This document shows positions 23,023 through 31,971 of a stretch of 45,898 nt of DNA, in pieces (position 1 is the first letter of the stretch; each line of letters starts with the position of its first letter). The notes beneath the pieces are model-generated. The model searched no databases. It saw only the letters and a program-made list of their open reading frames with translations, and had not been told where the DNA came from. Origin of the DNA: UBA7236 sp031372705 (lineage in GTDB: Bacteria > Bacteroidota > Bacteroidia > Chitinophagales > BACL12); contig JANMLV010000092.1 in assembly GCA_031372705.1 (NCBI GenBank), forward strand, positions 1-45,898, written 5' to 3'. The position numbers and the translations under genes were made by a program.

Positions 23023-25974
23023 ATGAAAAAAGTGCTTACACTCCTCGCGGTTGCTCTATGCATAACCGTGACTCATGCACAAAATGCTCAGCAAAAAGAC
23101 CCTTATCACAAAACTTTTATTCAAAACAATCAGCGTCTGCCAAATCAGCAATTGCAGGCATCCTTCCGCGATTCAAAAGCGTGGGAAGATTTTCGTGCAT
23201 TACATGGCAACTGGTGGGTTGAATTTAAAGAGGAAACCGGAACGCCACACCGTTCTTTCGGTAAACCAATTGCTACAACAGGAACTACTCCTGCTGAGCG
23301 TGCACTTAATTTTATCAATAACGAATTGAACGTATTTGGCACTCAAAGTGCTGAATTAGTGCTAATTAAAAATATCACTACAGCTAAGTATCACTATGTT
23401 ACATATAAACAGCAATACAATGGCCTCGACATTTTATGGAGTGAAGCTACTGTGCGCTTAAATATGAATAACCAAGTGGCAATGTTTGGTTTAGATATTT
23501 ATAAAAATATTACTATTAATACAGTTCCTGCTATTAGCACAGAAGGTATTAAATCGTTTGCTGCTGCCGATTTCGCAATTGCGGTTAATAGTGTAGATGT
23601 GGTTGCAATACCTCAAATTTTGCCTATTCCCGGTGCCTCAGGACTCGAGTATAAATTAGTTTATGAAGCAACCGTGCATACTACAAATGGTAACGGTATT
23701 CCCGGTATGTATTACAGTTTGGTAGATGCCAATACCGGTTTTGTTTACTATCGTTCAAACAAAGTGCATGAATGTGGTTCATACTTAATGACTGCCAATA
23801 TTCAAGTTGATAGCGATATTACAGATAATCCATTGGTTGTCCCTGTTAGCAGAGGACTACCTTATTTGAGAATTGAAATCGATGGTGATTTTTATTATAC
23901 AGATGAGAATGGATTCTTATCATTAAACTCAATAACTACACCAACACCTGCAACTATCGACCTTCGTGGATTATATGCTCGTGTTAGTCAGGGAACCGGC
24001 GCAACAAACATCGAAAGCATCGATATTACTGTGTTTCCGGGTGATAACCTCATTGCATTTGATGATGAATCTGGTGCTGTGCCTTCTGAAGTTTCTGCAT
24101 ATTATTGGCAAAATATCGTGCACGATCACATGAAATCATATTTTCCTTCATTTACTGATTTAGATATCGATCAATTGATTCGTGTTGAACGCAACGATGG
24201 AACTTGTAATGCATTTTATGATGGAACAAGCACCAACTTTTATGAAGCCGGCGGCGGATGTCCTGCTACAGGCTTATTTAATGACGTTGTAATGCACGAG
24301 TATGGTCATGGCATTAATTACGATTTGTATTTAGGGTTAGGTGACCCGCTTGGAATGGGCAATGGTGCTATGCAAGAAGGTTATGCCGATTTGTGGGGTA
24401 TGACCATAACTAATGAACCATGGATTGCAAAAGGCTTTTTTACTGATGAAGATTCTTATATTAGGCAATATAATATTGGTCCAAAAATTTATCCTCAAGA
24501 TTTAATTGGTGAGGTTCATGCGGATGGTGAAATAATTGCTGGGGCATGGTGGGATGTAAATATTAATTTGGGCGGGGATTTAATAAGTATGACAAATTTA
24601 TGGATGGACACGCATTTTGGCACTGTTGATGGCCCTAGTGGTGATGAGGGTTCAATTTTCACAGATGTTTTGATTGAGGCTTTAATTGCTGATGACGACA
24701 ACGGGGACCTGACTGACGGCACTCCAAATTATGAAGCTATTACAACAGCTTTTTGCCTGCATGGAATTTCATTAATTGGGCAAGTTTCTATAGATCATGA
24801 AGGTATTTTTACATATGTTGAACCAGATTTACCGTTTCAAATAGAAATTGTGGTTGATATAGATTATCCATCTTATGTTAATGATTTACAACTTTTTTAC
24901 CGTTTAAATAACGAACCTACTTGGCAAAGTGTTGCATTGAATGAAATTGACGAGGATATTTACCAAGCCGAAATTCCTGCACAAGAGATAGGAACAATTG
25001 TATCATACTATACTGAAATTTCGGACGTTAACGGATGTGGTAATATTGTAAGTCCATTTGAAGCAAGTTTTGATGACCCAAATTTACCATATTTTGCATT
25101 TATTGGATATTATTTGCATGAGTCACAAGATTTTGATAATACATTTGGAAGTTGGGAGGTTGATCCTTTCAGTGATGATGATGCAACAACAGGTATTTGG
25201 GATGTAAATACTCCTGTTGCTTCAATAGATGACTTTGGGTATATGGTTCAAACTGGTGATGATCATACAATTGGAGATGGTAACTTGTGCGCTTTTACAG
25301 GTAACGCAGGAGAATCTGATCCACCAGGTACAAACGATGTTGATGGTGGTAAAACTACAATAAGGACCCCATTTTTTAATATGACGGTATATGAAAATCC
25401 AATGATAGTTTATTGGAGGAAATTTTCTAATGATTCACCATCAAGTGCAAACCCTGGTAATGATGTTTGGCAAGTTTATATAAGTGATAATGGTGGTGAT
25501 ACCTGGGTGCCAATAGAAAGAACTTACACTGCAGACAACAGTTGGCGAAGAAACGCAATTCGTATTGAAGATTATGTTAATTTAACATCTGAAGTTGGAT
25601 TGATGTTTATAGCTCAAGATAGCGTAATAATTACTGACCCATCTGGTTTCAATGGTGGGAGTTTGGTTGAGGCAGCCATTGATGATTTAGAAATTTGGGA
25701 TACCAAAGAAAGTTATTTTTCAATAGAAAGTGCTGAAAAAAATCACCTTGTAATTTATCCAAATCCATCAACTGGGATTGTAAATGTTAACAATTTAGGT
25801 ATTGATAGTCCATTTATTGTCGAAGTGACAGATCAACTCGGTAAATTAATTTATTCAGGATTGCTTGACAGCCAAAATTTGAATTTTGATTTAAGAAAAT
25901 TTGGGGCAGGCGTCTATTATTTGAAATTTTCATCCAAAATGGACACGCATAATAGTAAAGTAATTATTTTTTAA
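23023..25974 (+). CDS. M36 (fungalysin)-type metalloprotease, T9SS type A cargo
   Basis: 983-residue secreted protease. A signal peptide (1-19, ending THAQ) is followed by a propeptide with an FTP/PepSY-like part near residues 60-200 (TTAKYHYVTYKQQYNGLDIL). The catalytic zinc motif is His425-Glu426-Tyr-Gly-His429 in VVMHEYGHGINYDL, and the third ligand is Glu452 in MQEGYADLWGM, the fungalysin layout. Further C-terminal, beta-sandwich-like domains fill residues 580-890. The last 80 residues are a T9SS type A domain starting VIYPNPSTG. It should degrade proteins outside the cell. It has its own promoter; the glycosidase-like gene starts 19 bases after its stop and is probably cotranscribed. M36 is inferred from the motifs and domain order. 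Confidence 0.9.
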   Translation: MKKVLTLLAVALCITVTHAQNAQQKDPYHKTFIQNNQRLPNQQLQASFRDSKAWEDFRALHGNWWVEFKEETGTPHRSFGKPIATTGTTPAERALNFINNELNVFGTQSAELVLIKNITTAKYHYVTYKQQYNGLDILWSEATVRLNMNNQVAMFGLDIYKNITINTVPAISTEGIKSFAAADFAIAVNSVDVVAIPQILPIPGASGLEYKLVYEATVHTTNGNGIPGMYYSLVDANTGFVYYRSNKVHECGSYLMTANIQVDSDITDNPLVVPVSRGLPYLRIEIDGDFYYTDENGFLSLNSITTPTPATIDLRGLYARVSQGTGATNIESIDITVFPGDNLIAFDDESGAVPSEVSAYYWQNIVHDHMKSYFPSFTDLDIDQLIRVERNDGTCNAFYDGTSTNFYEAGGGCPATGLFNDVVMHEYGHGINYDLYLGLGDPLGMGNGAMQEGYADLWGMTITNEPWIAKGFFTDEDSYIRQYNIGPKIYPQDLIGEVHADGEIIAGAWWDVNINLGGDLISMTNLWMDTHFGTVDGPSGDEGSIFTDVLIEALIADDDNGDLTDGTPNYEAITTAFCLHGISLIGQVSIDHEGIFTYVEPDLPFQIEIVVDIDYPSYVNDLQLFYRLNNEPTWQSVALNEIDEDIYQAEIPAQEIGTIVSYYTEISDVNGCGNIVSPFEASFDDPNLPYFAFIGYYLHESQDFDNTFGSWEVDPFSDDDATTGIWDVNTPVASIDDFGYMVQTGDDHTIGDGNLCAFTGNAGESDPPGTNDVDGGKTTIRTPFFNMTVYENPMIVYWRKFSNDSPSSANPGNDVWQVYISDNGGDTWVPIERTYTADNSWRRNAIRIEDYVNLTSEVGLMFIAQDSVIITDPSGFNGGSLVEAAIDDLEIWDTKESYFSIESAEKNHLVIYPNPSTGIVNVNNLGIDSPFIVEVTDQLGKLIYSGLLDSQNLNFDLRKFGAGVYYLKFSSKMDTHNSKVIIF

Positions 25975-25993
25975 CTAGTTTAAATTTTTTAAA

Positions 25994-28501
25994 ATGACAA
26001 CACTATCCTCTATTTTTATTCTTAACTTTATTATCCTAATATTTCAAGGAAATAAATTAATCGCTCAGATTGTAGATCCGTCAGTAAATATTGTACTAGG
26101 TAGTACTGTTAATCCAATTAATCCAGATTTAAACGGATTTCAAACAGCGGGTTTGTTTAAAGATTTAGGGACAGATAGTGAAGTCGAAGGTTATGTTTGG
26201 CCATGGATTGCAGATTTAAAACCACAAGTATTGCGTTTCCCTGGTGGTGCTGAGACTAAATTTATGCACCCATTCAATGCGACAAAGGGTTATGGATATA
26301 ACCTTGAAGAAATTTATAAATATTTTGATTTATTGGGTGATAATGTTATTACATATTCTTATTCAACCGTTGCTGCACTAGTAAGCTTAGACTTGGAAAA
26401 TGACGCATCCATAGATTTGTTTTTTAACGCTGTTGATGCACTTAACCATATTAATGCCACTTCTGGGATTGAAGTGGAAAAAGACTTTCTAGGTTATAAG
26501 GACAAATTTCAAAAACAAAACAATGCCTCAGGCCGATATATTGATGATTTTGTTACGTTAGTAAACTTTTTGAAGTTCGAAAACCCGGAAGTTGATGTTA
26601 AGGTTCTTTATGTAGCCAACATATTAACGGAAGGGCCTGAAGAAGTTCTAGCTGCAATAGATTATTTTGAATCAAATCTGGTTACTATTGGCGGGATTGA
26701 ACTTGGGAATGAATGTTATGCAGATTTTTTTCATGATTTATTTTCTGCAACAACTTTAACAGAAGGATTTTATGATTATTGGGCGTTTTTAAACGGTAAT
26801 GTACTTAGTAACACCTTCTATAACGCTTTAGTAACTAATGATGTTGTTGATTCAGAAAATCACAATTATATTGGATTTATTAAAAATCAACCCATCAACT
26901 ATAAACTAGGTTTAGTATCGGCTCCAATATGTGCTGCGGAATTTTTCTTTGATAGTGGTGAAAATACTGATGCTTTGGATTGCTACCATACTGGATGGAA
27001 CAATGCATTGGCAACGAAATTAAGGGCAAAAATTAATACACCTTATGGCTATCGTTATAGGTTTGATGCTATAATTGTACATCCATACTTTGGAACAGAT
27101 TCATGGACTGATTTCACTGAAAGTTATTTTGACGATGCACCTTCTGATAAAAAAATAGATGACGATATCCTACTTCTAATGCAATCAGGTGTGTACACAT
27201 TTGCAACACCAGATTTTCGCTTAGAAGGGTTATTTAAAGATGTTTTAGATGAATCATTTAGTCTAGTGAGTAATCACTATGATGGTAATTTATTTGGGGA
27301 ACAATTTATTAAATATTTAGATGCTTATAACAACTTTACAAACATATTTGGTGATTCTTTTTTTAAAGGCAGCGCTGGCAAAAAACTATGGACGACAGAA
27401 TGGAATTTAAAAGATCATAACAATAATTCTGATGCAGATAATGGATTTTATTTATACAATCAGGTTTTTGACAACACTTTTTTACATGGGTATCTCATTT
27501 TCGAATGGGTATTACAACAATATGAAGCCCAGTTTGAATTAGGTGCTTATGACCCATTAGCAGATGATGGTGATGGTGCTTATGAATTTACTGATGAATT
27601 TAACGATCAATTCTATGAGTTCTCAAATTTTCATAATTTGGCTGGTGAGGCAATTACTAATATTATTTCTCGGGAGAAAACAAAATTCGGAGACTACAAT
27701 TCACCGTTTGAAAGTAATGTGGATTTGCCCAATAACAAAAATTATATTAAAAGAACTCCTTATGGTGCCTATTTAATGTTAAATGAAATTTCATCAAAAA
27801 ATTTGCAACTAGTAGATGCAGGAATAACTAGAAACATGGACGAACAACTTTTAAACGTACATGTTTATTTTTCTGAATCGGAGAGTACACTATATGTTTA
27901 TTATTCTAATCCTAGAAGTGAAACAGGTCTCTTAAAATTAAATTCCCTTTCTATTACTGACTTTATGGACGGAGGTATAGTTAAAATTTGTCCAATAATT
28001 AATACTAGTTATATTGCCACACAATTATACTCTAGTGCCGGGCAAAATTATATTTATACTATTGCAGATGATTATGCAACAGATGGGTCTGATATAAACT
28101 TCGAGTTAGAACCAGTATACCCAGCTTTAATTGATGTACCATGTTTAAATCCTCTTCCTGCACCATGGCTTGAGATAGTGGTTCCTAAATATAGTTTTGG
28201 TGTAGTTAAAATTGGACTTGATGTAATTGACCTAAAAGAAGAATTACAACAGTTTGGTATGTTTAGTGTTTTCCCTAACCCTGCAAATGAAGTAGTAAAT
28301 GTATTCTTTGGAGATATTAATGGCTCCGTTAACTTAGTATTATCAAATGCTGTTGGTGAAATTGTATTAACAGAAAAGATTAGTGTTACAAATAATTCAC
28401 AATATGCAATCTCAACATCTGCAATGGCTCAGGGTATTTATACCTTAACTGTTGTTAATGATGGAAATGTCGCTAACAAACGAATAATTATTCAGCGATA
28501 A
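25994..28501 (+). CDS. Clan GH-A-like glycoside hydrolase, T9SS type A cargo
   Basis: 835-residue exported protein. The signal peptide ends near NKLIAQ. A TIM-barrel-like domain carries motifs typical of clan GH-A retaining enzymes, closest to family 51 in my reading: QVLRFPGGAETKF (near residues 75-87), Asn239-Glu240 in GIELGNECYADF as the candidate acid/base, IIVHPYFG (near 362) and Glu469 in LWTTEWNLKD as the candidate nucleophile, much like the EWN of family 51. The gap between the two Glu is long for the clan. A beta-domain follows, then a T9SS type A sorting domain (FPNPANEVVNVFF through MAQGIYTLTVV). Substrate is unknown; a pectin- or hemicellulose-like polymer is a guess. A terminator follows the gene. 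Confidence 0.8.
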   Translation: MTTLSSIFILNFIILIFQGNKLIAQIVDPSVNIVLGSTVNPINPDLNGFQTAGLFKDLGTDSEVEGYVWPWIADLKPQVLRFPGGAETKFMHPFNATKGYGYNLEEIYKYFDLLGDNVITYSYSTVAALVSLDLENDASIDLFFNAVDALNHINATSGIEVEKDFLGYKDKFQKQNNASGRYIDDFVTLVNFLKFENPEVDVKVLYVANILTEGPEEVLAAIDYFESNLVTIGGIELGNECYADFFHDLFSATTLTEGFYDYWAFLNGNVLSNTFYNALVTNDVVDSENHNYIGFIKNQPINYKLGLVSAPICAAEFFFDSGENTDALDCYHTGWNNALATKLRAKINTPYGYRYRFDAIIVHPYFGTDSWTDFTESYFDDAPSDKKIDDDILLLMQSGVYTFATPDFRLEGLFKDVLDESFSLVSNHYDGNLFGEQFIKYLDAYNNFTNIFGDSFFKGSAGKKLWTTEWNLKDHNNNSDADNGFYLYNQVFDNTFLHGYLIFEWVLQQYEAQFELGAYDPLADDGDGAYEFTDEFNDQFYEFSNFHNLAGEAITNIISREKTKFGDYNSPFESNVDLPNNKNYIKRTPYGAYLMLNEISSKNLQLVDAGITRNMDEQLLNVHVYFSESESTLYVYYSNPRSETGLLKLNSLSITDFMDGGIVKICPIINTSYIATQLYSSAGQNYIYTIADDYATDGSDINFELEPVYPALIDVPCLNPLPAPWLEIVVPKYSFGVVKIGLDVIDLKEELQQFGMFSVFPNPANEVVNVFFGDINGSVNLVLSNAVGEIVLTEKISVTNNSQYAISTSAMAQGIYTLTVVNDGNVANKRIIIQR

Positions 28502-28521
28502 TTATATTTTTTAAATTATTT

Positions 28522-28559
28522 AAAAAGCGGCAGTCATTAATTGATTGTCGCTTTTTTTT
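28522..28559 (+). terminator. Terminator after the glycosidase-like gene
   Basis: Stem AAAAGCGGCAGTCA against TGATTGTCGCTTTT with two G-T pairs and loop TTAAT, then eight T. It begins about 20 bases beyond the stop codon. Confidence 0.88.
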
Positions 28560-28678
28560 GTGATTATTTAATTGCACTTCCTAAAAATGTCCGCAGTTCC
28601 GGTTTCTAACCAACCACTAACGTGCGTGTGAATAGCACACCGATTTAACATCCGGAATGTATTCTGCATAAAAAATAT

Positions 28679-28686
28679 TATATTTG
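28679..28686 (+). promoter_or_regulatory. -7 box (TATATTTG) for 28710-29945
   Basis: Exact TAnnTTTG, 23 bases upstream of the ATG at 28710. Confidence 0.65.
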
Positions 28687-28709
28687 ATTAAACAATTAAT
28701 AATCCCCAC

Positions 28710-29945
28710 ATGAAAAAAAATAAGATAGATATCCTCAACCGACTAATCCAATATTCAGCTCTTGCAACTTGCATACTTCAAACAAATAACCTTGAATCGG
28801 AAGTTGTATATACAGATATCGATCCCGGTTATTATGGTGTAGGCAGCTCCGGATATACTATCGATTTCGATGATGATGGCACTCCTGAGTTTGCAGTACA
28901 TGGTCTTTCAAATGCCGGATGGTCAGGGTCCTATATGGTTAGAGTAGAAGGACTTACTTCCGGCGCTTTTATAGAAATGTACTCAGGTTGGTCAGCATAT
29001 GTTGCTGCATTAAATTTTGATAGCACAATTTCTTCCGGTAAGATTTGGCAAAATGGATTATTAATGATGGGTGTCGCTTATCATAACTCAGGAGGTTGGT
29101 GGAGTTCCTATGGATATTGGAATGGTGATATTGATAAATATCTAGGTTTAAAATTTCAATCAGATGGCGCAACGCATTATGGATGGGCTCGTTTAAACGT
29201 ATATACTTTAAGCTATTTAGATAAGTTGAGATTCTATGTTAAAGATTTTGCTTTCCAAGATTCATCCGGAACAACTATTAAAGCCGGAGAAGGACAATTA
29301 CTGAATACTAATGCAGTGAATATTGAGTTGCTCGCTGATATTTCAGACAATGGAAACGGAAGTGATTTGAGATTAACCTTTCATACAGCCGATGATGAAA
29401 CAGCACTAGCAGGCTATCGGTGTATGTTTGTAAAAGTAGCTGATACATTAGGCTTCGATTTGGCAGCCGCACAATTGGTTTCGCCGGCAAATTATATTGA
29501 TTTTCCTACCACAGGCGGAGCATACGGACAGGCAATTCTAGGCGTTTCTACCACTAATGATATAAATGGAGAACTCATTACCACAGGTATTCCTTATGTA
29601 GCTTATGTACTAAGTATTGCGAATGCTTCAGGAACTACAGATAAATTATCGGCAGCTTCGAATGAAGTTGTACTAACCGGCTTACCCGTTAATGTGGGCA
29701 ACCTTTCTCAAAATTCCGAATTTGATGTTACTCTGCATCCAAATAGTATTGTTATTATTTTTGACCAACTACCGGAATCAAATCTGAAGCTTTCAATCTT
29801 TGATGTAAATGGAAAAGAAATTTTATTTGGTAGTATAAATGTTAACCAAACAACTTTTCAATTTTCACCAGCTGCAGGGCTTTATTTTATATCCGTTACC
29901 GGAGCAAACTATAAAGAAACTAAACAAATATTTGTTGCCGACTAA
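28710..29945 (+). CDS. T9SS type A-like surface protein, paralogue of 2002-2880
   Basis: 411-residue exported protein. The N-terminus is a short signal-like stretch (ALATCILQTNNLESEVV) followed by YTDIDPGYYGVGSSGYTIDF and DDDGTPEFAV, a calcium-binding-like Asp-rich turn. LGLKFQSDGATHYGWARLNV is followed by FYVKDFAFQDSSG; the same motif pair is present in the protein at 2002-2880. An extra beta-domain lies between residues 200 and 335. The C-terminal domain resembles a T9SS type A sorting domain, but the usual YPNP is HPNS (LHPNSIVIIFDQ) before LKLSIFDVNGKEI and AAGLYFISV. No enzymatic motif is seen. The gene is monocistronic with its own promoter and terminator. Confidence 0.8.
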   Translation: MKKNKIDILNRLIQYSALATCILQTNNLESEVVYTDIDPGYYGVGSSGYTIDFDDDGTPEFAVHGLSNAGWSGSYMVRVEGLTSGAFIEMYSGWSAYVAALNFDSTISSGKIWQNGLLMMGVAYHNSGGWWSSYGYWNGDIDKYLGLKFQSDGATHYGWARLNVYTLSYLDKLRFYVKDFAFQDSSGTTIKAGEGQLLNTNAVNIELLADISDNGNGSDLRLTFHTADDETALAGYRCMFVKVADTLGFDLAAAQLVSPANYIDFPTTGGAYGQAILGVSTTNDINGELITTGIPYVAYVLSIANASGTTDKLSAASNEVVLTGLPVNVGNLSQNSEFDVTLHPNSIVIIFDQLPESNLKLSIFDVNGKEILFGSINVNQTTFQFSPAAGLYFISVTGANYKETKQIFVAD

Positions 29946-30010
29946 TATTATGATTTAATAAAATGCATTGCTGTTGAAACCATTTGGTTAAAAACCAATA
30001 GCGGACAAAT

Positions 30011-30058
30011 AAAAAAAACTGCTTATGATTAATTATTAATCATAAGCAGTTTTTTTTT
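30011..30058. terminator. Strong bidirectional terminator
   Basis: Nearly perfect palindrome around ACTGCTTATGATTAA and TTAATCATAAGCAGT with A-tract and T-tract flanks. It separates the convergent genes ending at 29945 and 30073. Confidence 0.93.
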
Positions 30059-30072
30059 AATGTTATTTCAAA

Positions 30073-31767
30073 CTACCTCAATAAAGCCAATGTTCCGGTT
30101 TTGGTAACTATATCACCAAATTGATTGAGCCCTTTAATTACAACAATGTAAGTGCCTACTTCTTGTTCTAGGCCTGCAAAACTGCCATCCCATCCCAAAG
30201 TTGGATCATTAGTGTAATATAGTAATGTTCCCCATCTGCTGTATATTGAAAAATCTGTTATTTCCCCAAGCCCAACAAATGTTGGTTTGTAAGCGTCGTT
30301 TAAGCCATCTCCGTTTGGAGTAAATGCATTCGGTGTGGCAATATCAGAAGTCTCAATAACAAAAATGATAACCGTATCAGTTCCTATACAACCATTTAAA
30401 TCAGTTCCGGTAACTACATAAATTGTGGTATCTTCCGGAAATGCAGTTGGGTTTGAAATATTAGGGTCAGAAAGAGAAATTGCTGGAGTCCAAACATAAG
30501 AAACACCGCCTGTTGCATCTAATTCTGTAAATCCGCCTAATACCATTATTTGGTCTTCACCTGCATCGATAATTGGATCAGGATATAAAAATATTGCAAC
30601 GTCATCTGTATCTGAACAACCATTTACATCGAATGCAATTAATTGATAAAACACGTTTGTTGGGGGATTTATTACAGTTGCGGTAGGTGATGTTGGATCA
30701 TCTAAATAAACCGGTGGTGTCCACATATAGGTAGTTCCGCCACTGCCGGCCAAAGTTGCATTGTTACCTTCACAAATATTTTGGTCGGGTCCGGCATCAG
30801 CAATAGGCGAATCAGAAACAATTAATGTGAATGCAGATAAATACTCACAACCTGCAACAGTAACTGTATTTGTAATTATATAAGTGCCTGCAGCCGAAGA
30901 GTCGAGGGCTACTTCACCTGTAATACTGTCAATAACAAGCCCTGTTGGTGTTGCAGCGAAAATTCCGGGGTCACTTCCGGCACCAAAAACAGGTAATGGA
31001 TAATCTTCATATTTACAATAAATAGAATCAGGATATTCAAAATAAGTACTCACGAAAAAAGGCTCAGCAGTATTTGCTAAGTAGTCGTGAATATTTTTAC
31101 GCAAGTTTGAGGCATTGGGAGCAGGCGCATGCCACGACGTGGTTGTCATGCCACCAAAAATGATGATACCCATTCCATATGTCATTTCAGATGCTAATAC
31201 ATCGCCGTATTCATTTTCAATTAATGTAAATCCGCAAGGAACACTCACTGTTGCGTGGCCAAAATAATTACCGGTCCATGTAGTTCCTACAGGTGAATAC
31301 GGACCTGCGAAAATTGGGTGTGTAAGGGCAACTGCAAATCCGCTTGCCGAATAGTCAGGATAGGTTAGTGTAATATCATCTAAACCCCAAGCCATAGAAG
31401 TACCATAGTTTGGAGCAGCATTCATAAATAATCGGCCGCCTGCATAAACCCAATCGTAAATCAAATCTAAATTAACTGCAAGGAAATCAGCCATTGGAAT
31501 GGCATGGTCATCACCACCTTCTAAGAAAACATAATGTGATGTTGGTCCAAAAGCAACTGCAGGGTCAACTGTAGTATAATAATCAGAATTCCATGCGCCT
31601 ACTCCAAACACAGTATTCATTTCAGCTATGTTTTCACCGGGGCTAGGTGCCCATGTCCAAGGCTCAGGCGGTGTGCGTCTTATATACCAAGCATCTTGGG
31701 CTAAAGATTCTTTAATTCCGCCTAAAAGGCTTAAAAATAAAATTGATAAGAGGAGGACTTTTTTCAT
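30073..31767 (-). CDS. T9SS type B (gliding-motility C-terminal) surface protein with PKD-like repeats
   Basis: 564-residue secreted protein. A signal peptide (1-23, ending ESLAQ) precedes an N-terminal domain of about 225 residues that looks like a ThuA/class I amidotransferase-type alpha/beta fold (SHYVFLEGGDDHAIPMADFL, GGRLFMNAAPNYG), then a short linker. Two to three PKD-like repeats follow: PIADAGPDQNICEGNNATL and PIIDAGEDQIMVLGGFTEL are the visible starts. The C-terminal 90 residues are a type B sorting domain: TPNAFTPNGDGLNDAYKP, then FSIYSRWGTLLYY and GWDGSFAG. Type B cargo is exported by T9SS and stays at the cell surface or is released. The precise role is unknown; the gene is monocistronic and convergent with 28710. 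Confidence 0.88.
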   Translation of the reverse strand: MKKVLLLSILFLSLLGGIKESLAQDAWYIRRTPPEPWTWAPSPGENIAEMNTVFGVGAWNSDYYTTVDPAVAFGPTSHYVFLEGGDDHAIPMADFLAVNLDLIYDWVYAGGRLFMNAAPNYGTSMAWGLDDITLTYPDYSASGFAVALTHPIFAGPYSPVGTTWTGNYFGHATVSVPCGFTLIENEYGDVLASEMTYGMGIIIFGGMTTTSWHAPAPNASNLRKNIHDYLANTAEPFFVSTYFEYPDSIYCKYEDYPLPVFGAGSDPGIFAATPTGLVIDSITGEVALDSSAAGTYIITNTVTVAGCEYLSAFTLIVSDSPIADAGPDQNICEGNNATLAGSGGTTYMWTPPVYLDDPTSPTATVINPPTNVFYQLIAFDVNGCSDTDDVAIFLYPDPIIDAGEDQIMVLGGFTELDATGGVSYVWTPAISLSDPNISNPTAFPEDTTIYVVTGTDLNGCIGTDTVIIFVIETSDIATPNAFTPNGDGLNDAYKPTFVGLGEITDFSIYSRWGTLLYYTNDPTLGWDGSFAGLEQEVGTYIVVIKGLNQFGDIVTKTGTLALLR

Positions 31768-31922
31768 AATATTTTATTTGTGGTTCTAGCTAAACACCAA
31801 ATACCACACTAAAGTTAAAATTTTTTCTGCTAATGCAAACTTTCTTGTATCAATTTTTTGTCAAATCTGCATTTTTAACAAAAAATTCACGCAATCATGC
31901 TAAAATATCAAAGTCTTAAAAT

Positions 31923-31953
31923 AAAAAAAGCGCCAACTGAGCGGCGCTTTTCC
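31923..31953 (-). terminator. Terminator after hppA (minus strand)
   Basis: On the minus strand: AAAAGCGCC, loop GCTCAGTT, GGCGCTTTTTTT. It lies about 20 bases after the hppA stop codon. Confidence 0.88.
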
Positions 31954-31971
31954 GGTTATTTATTAAAATAT

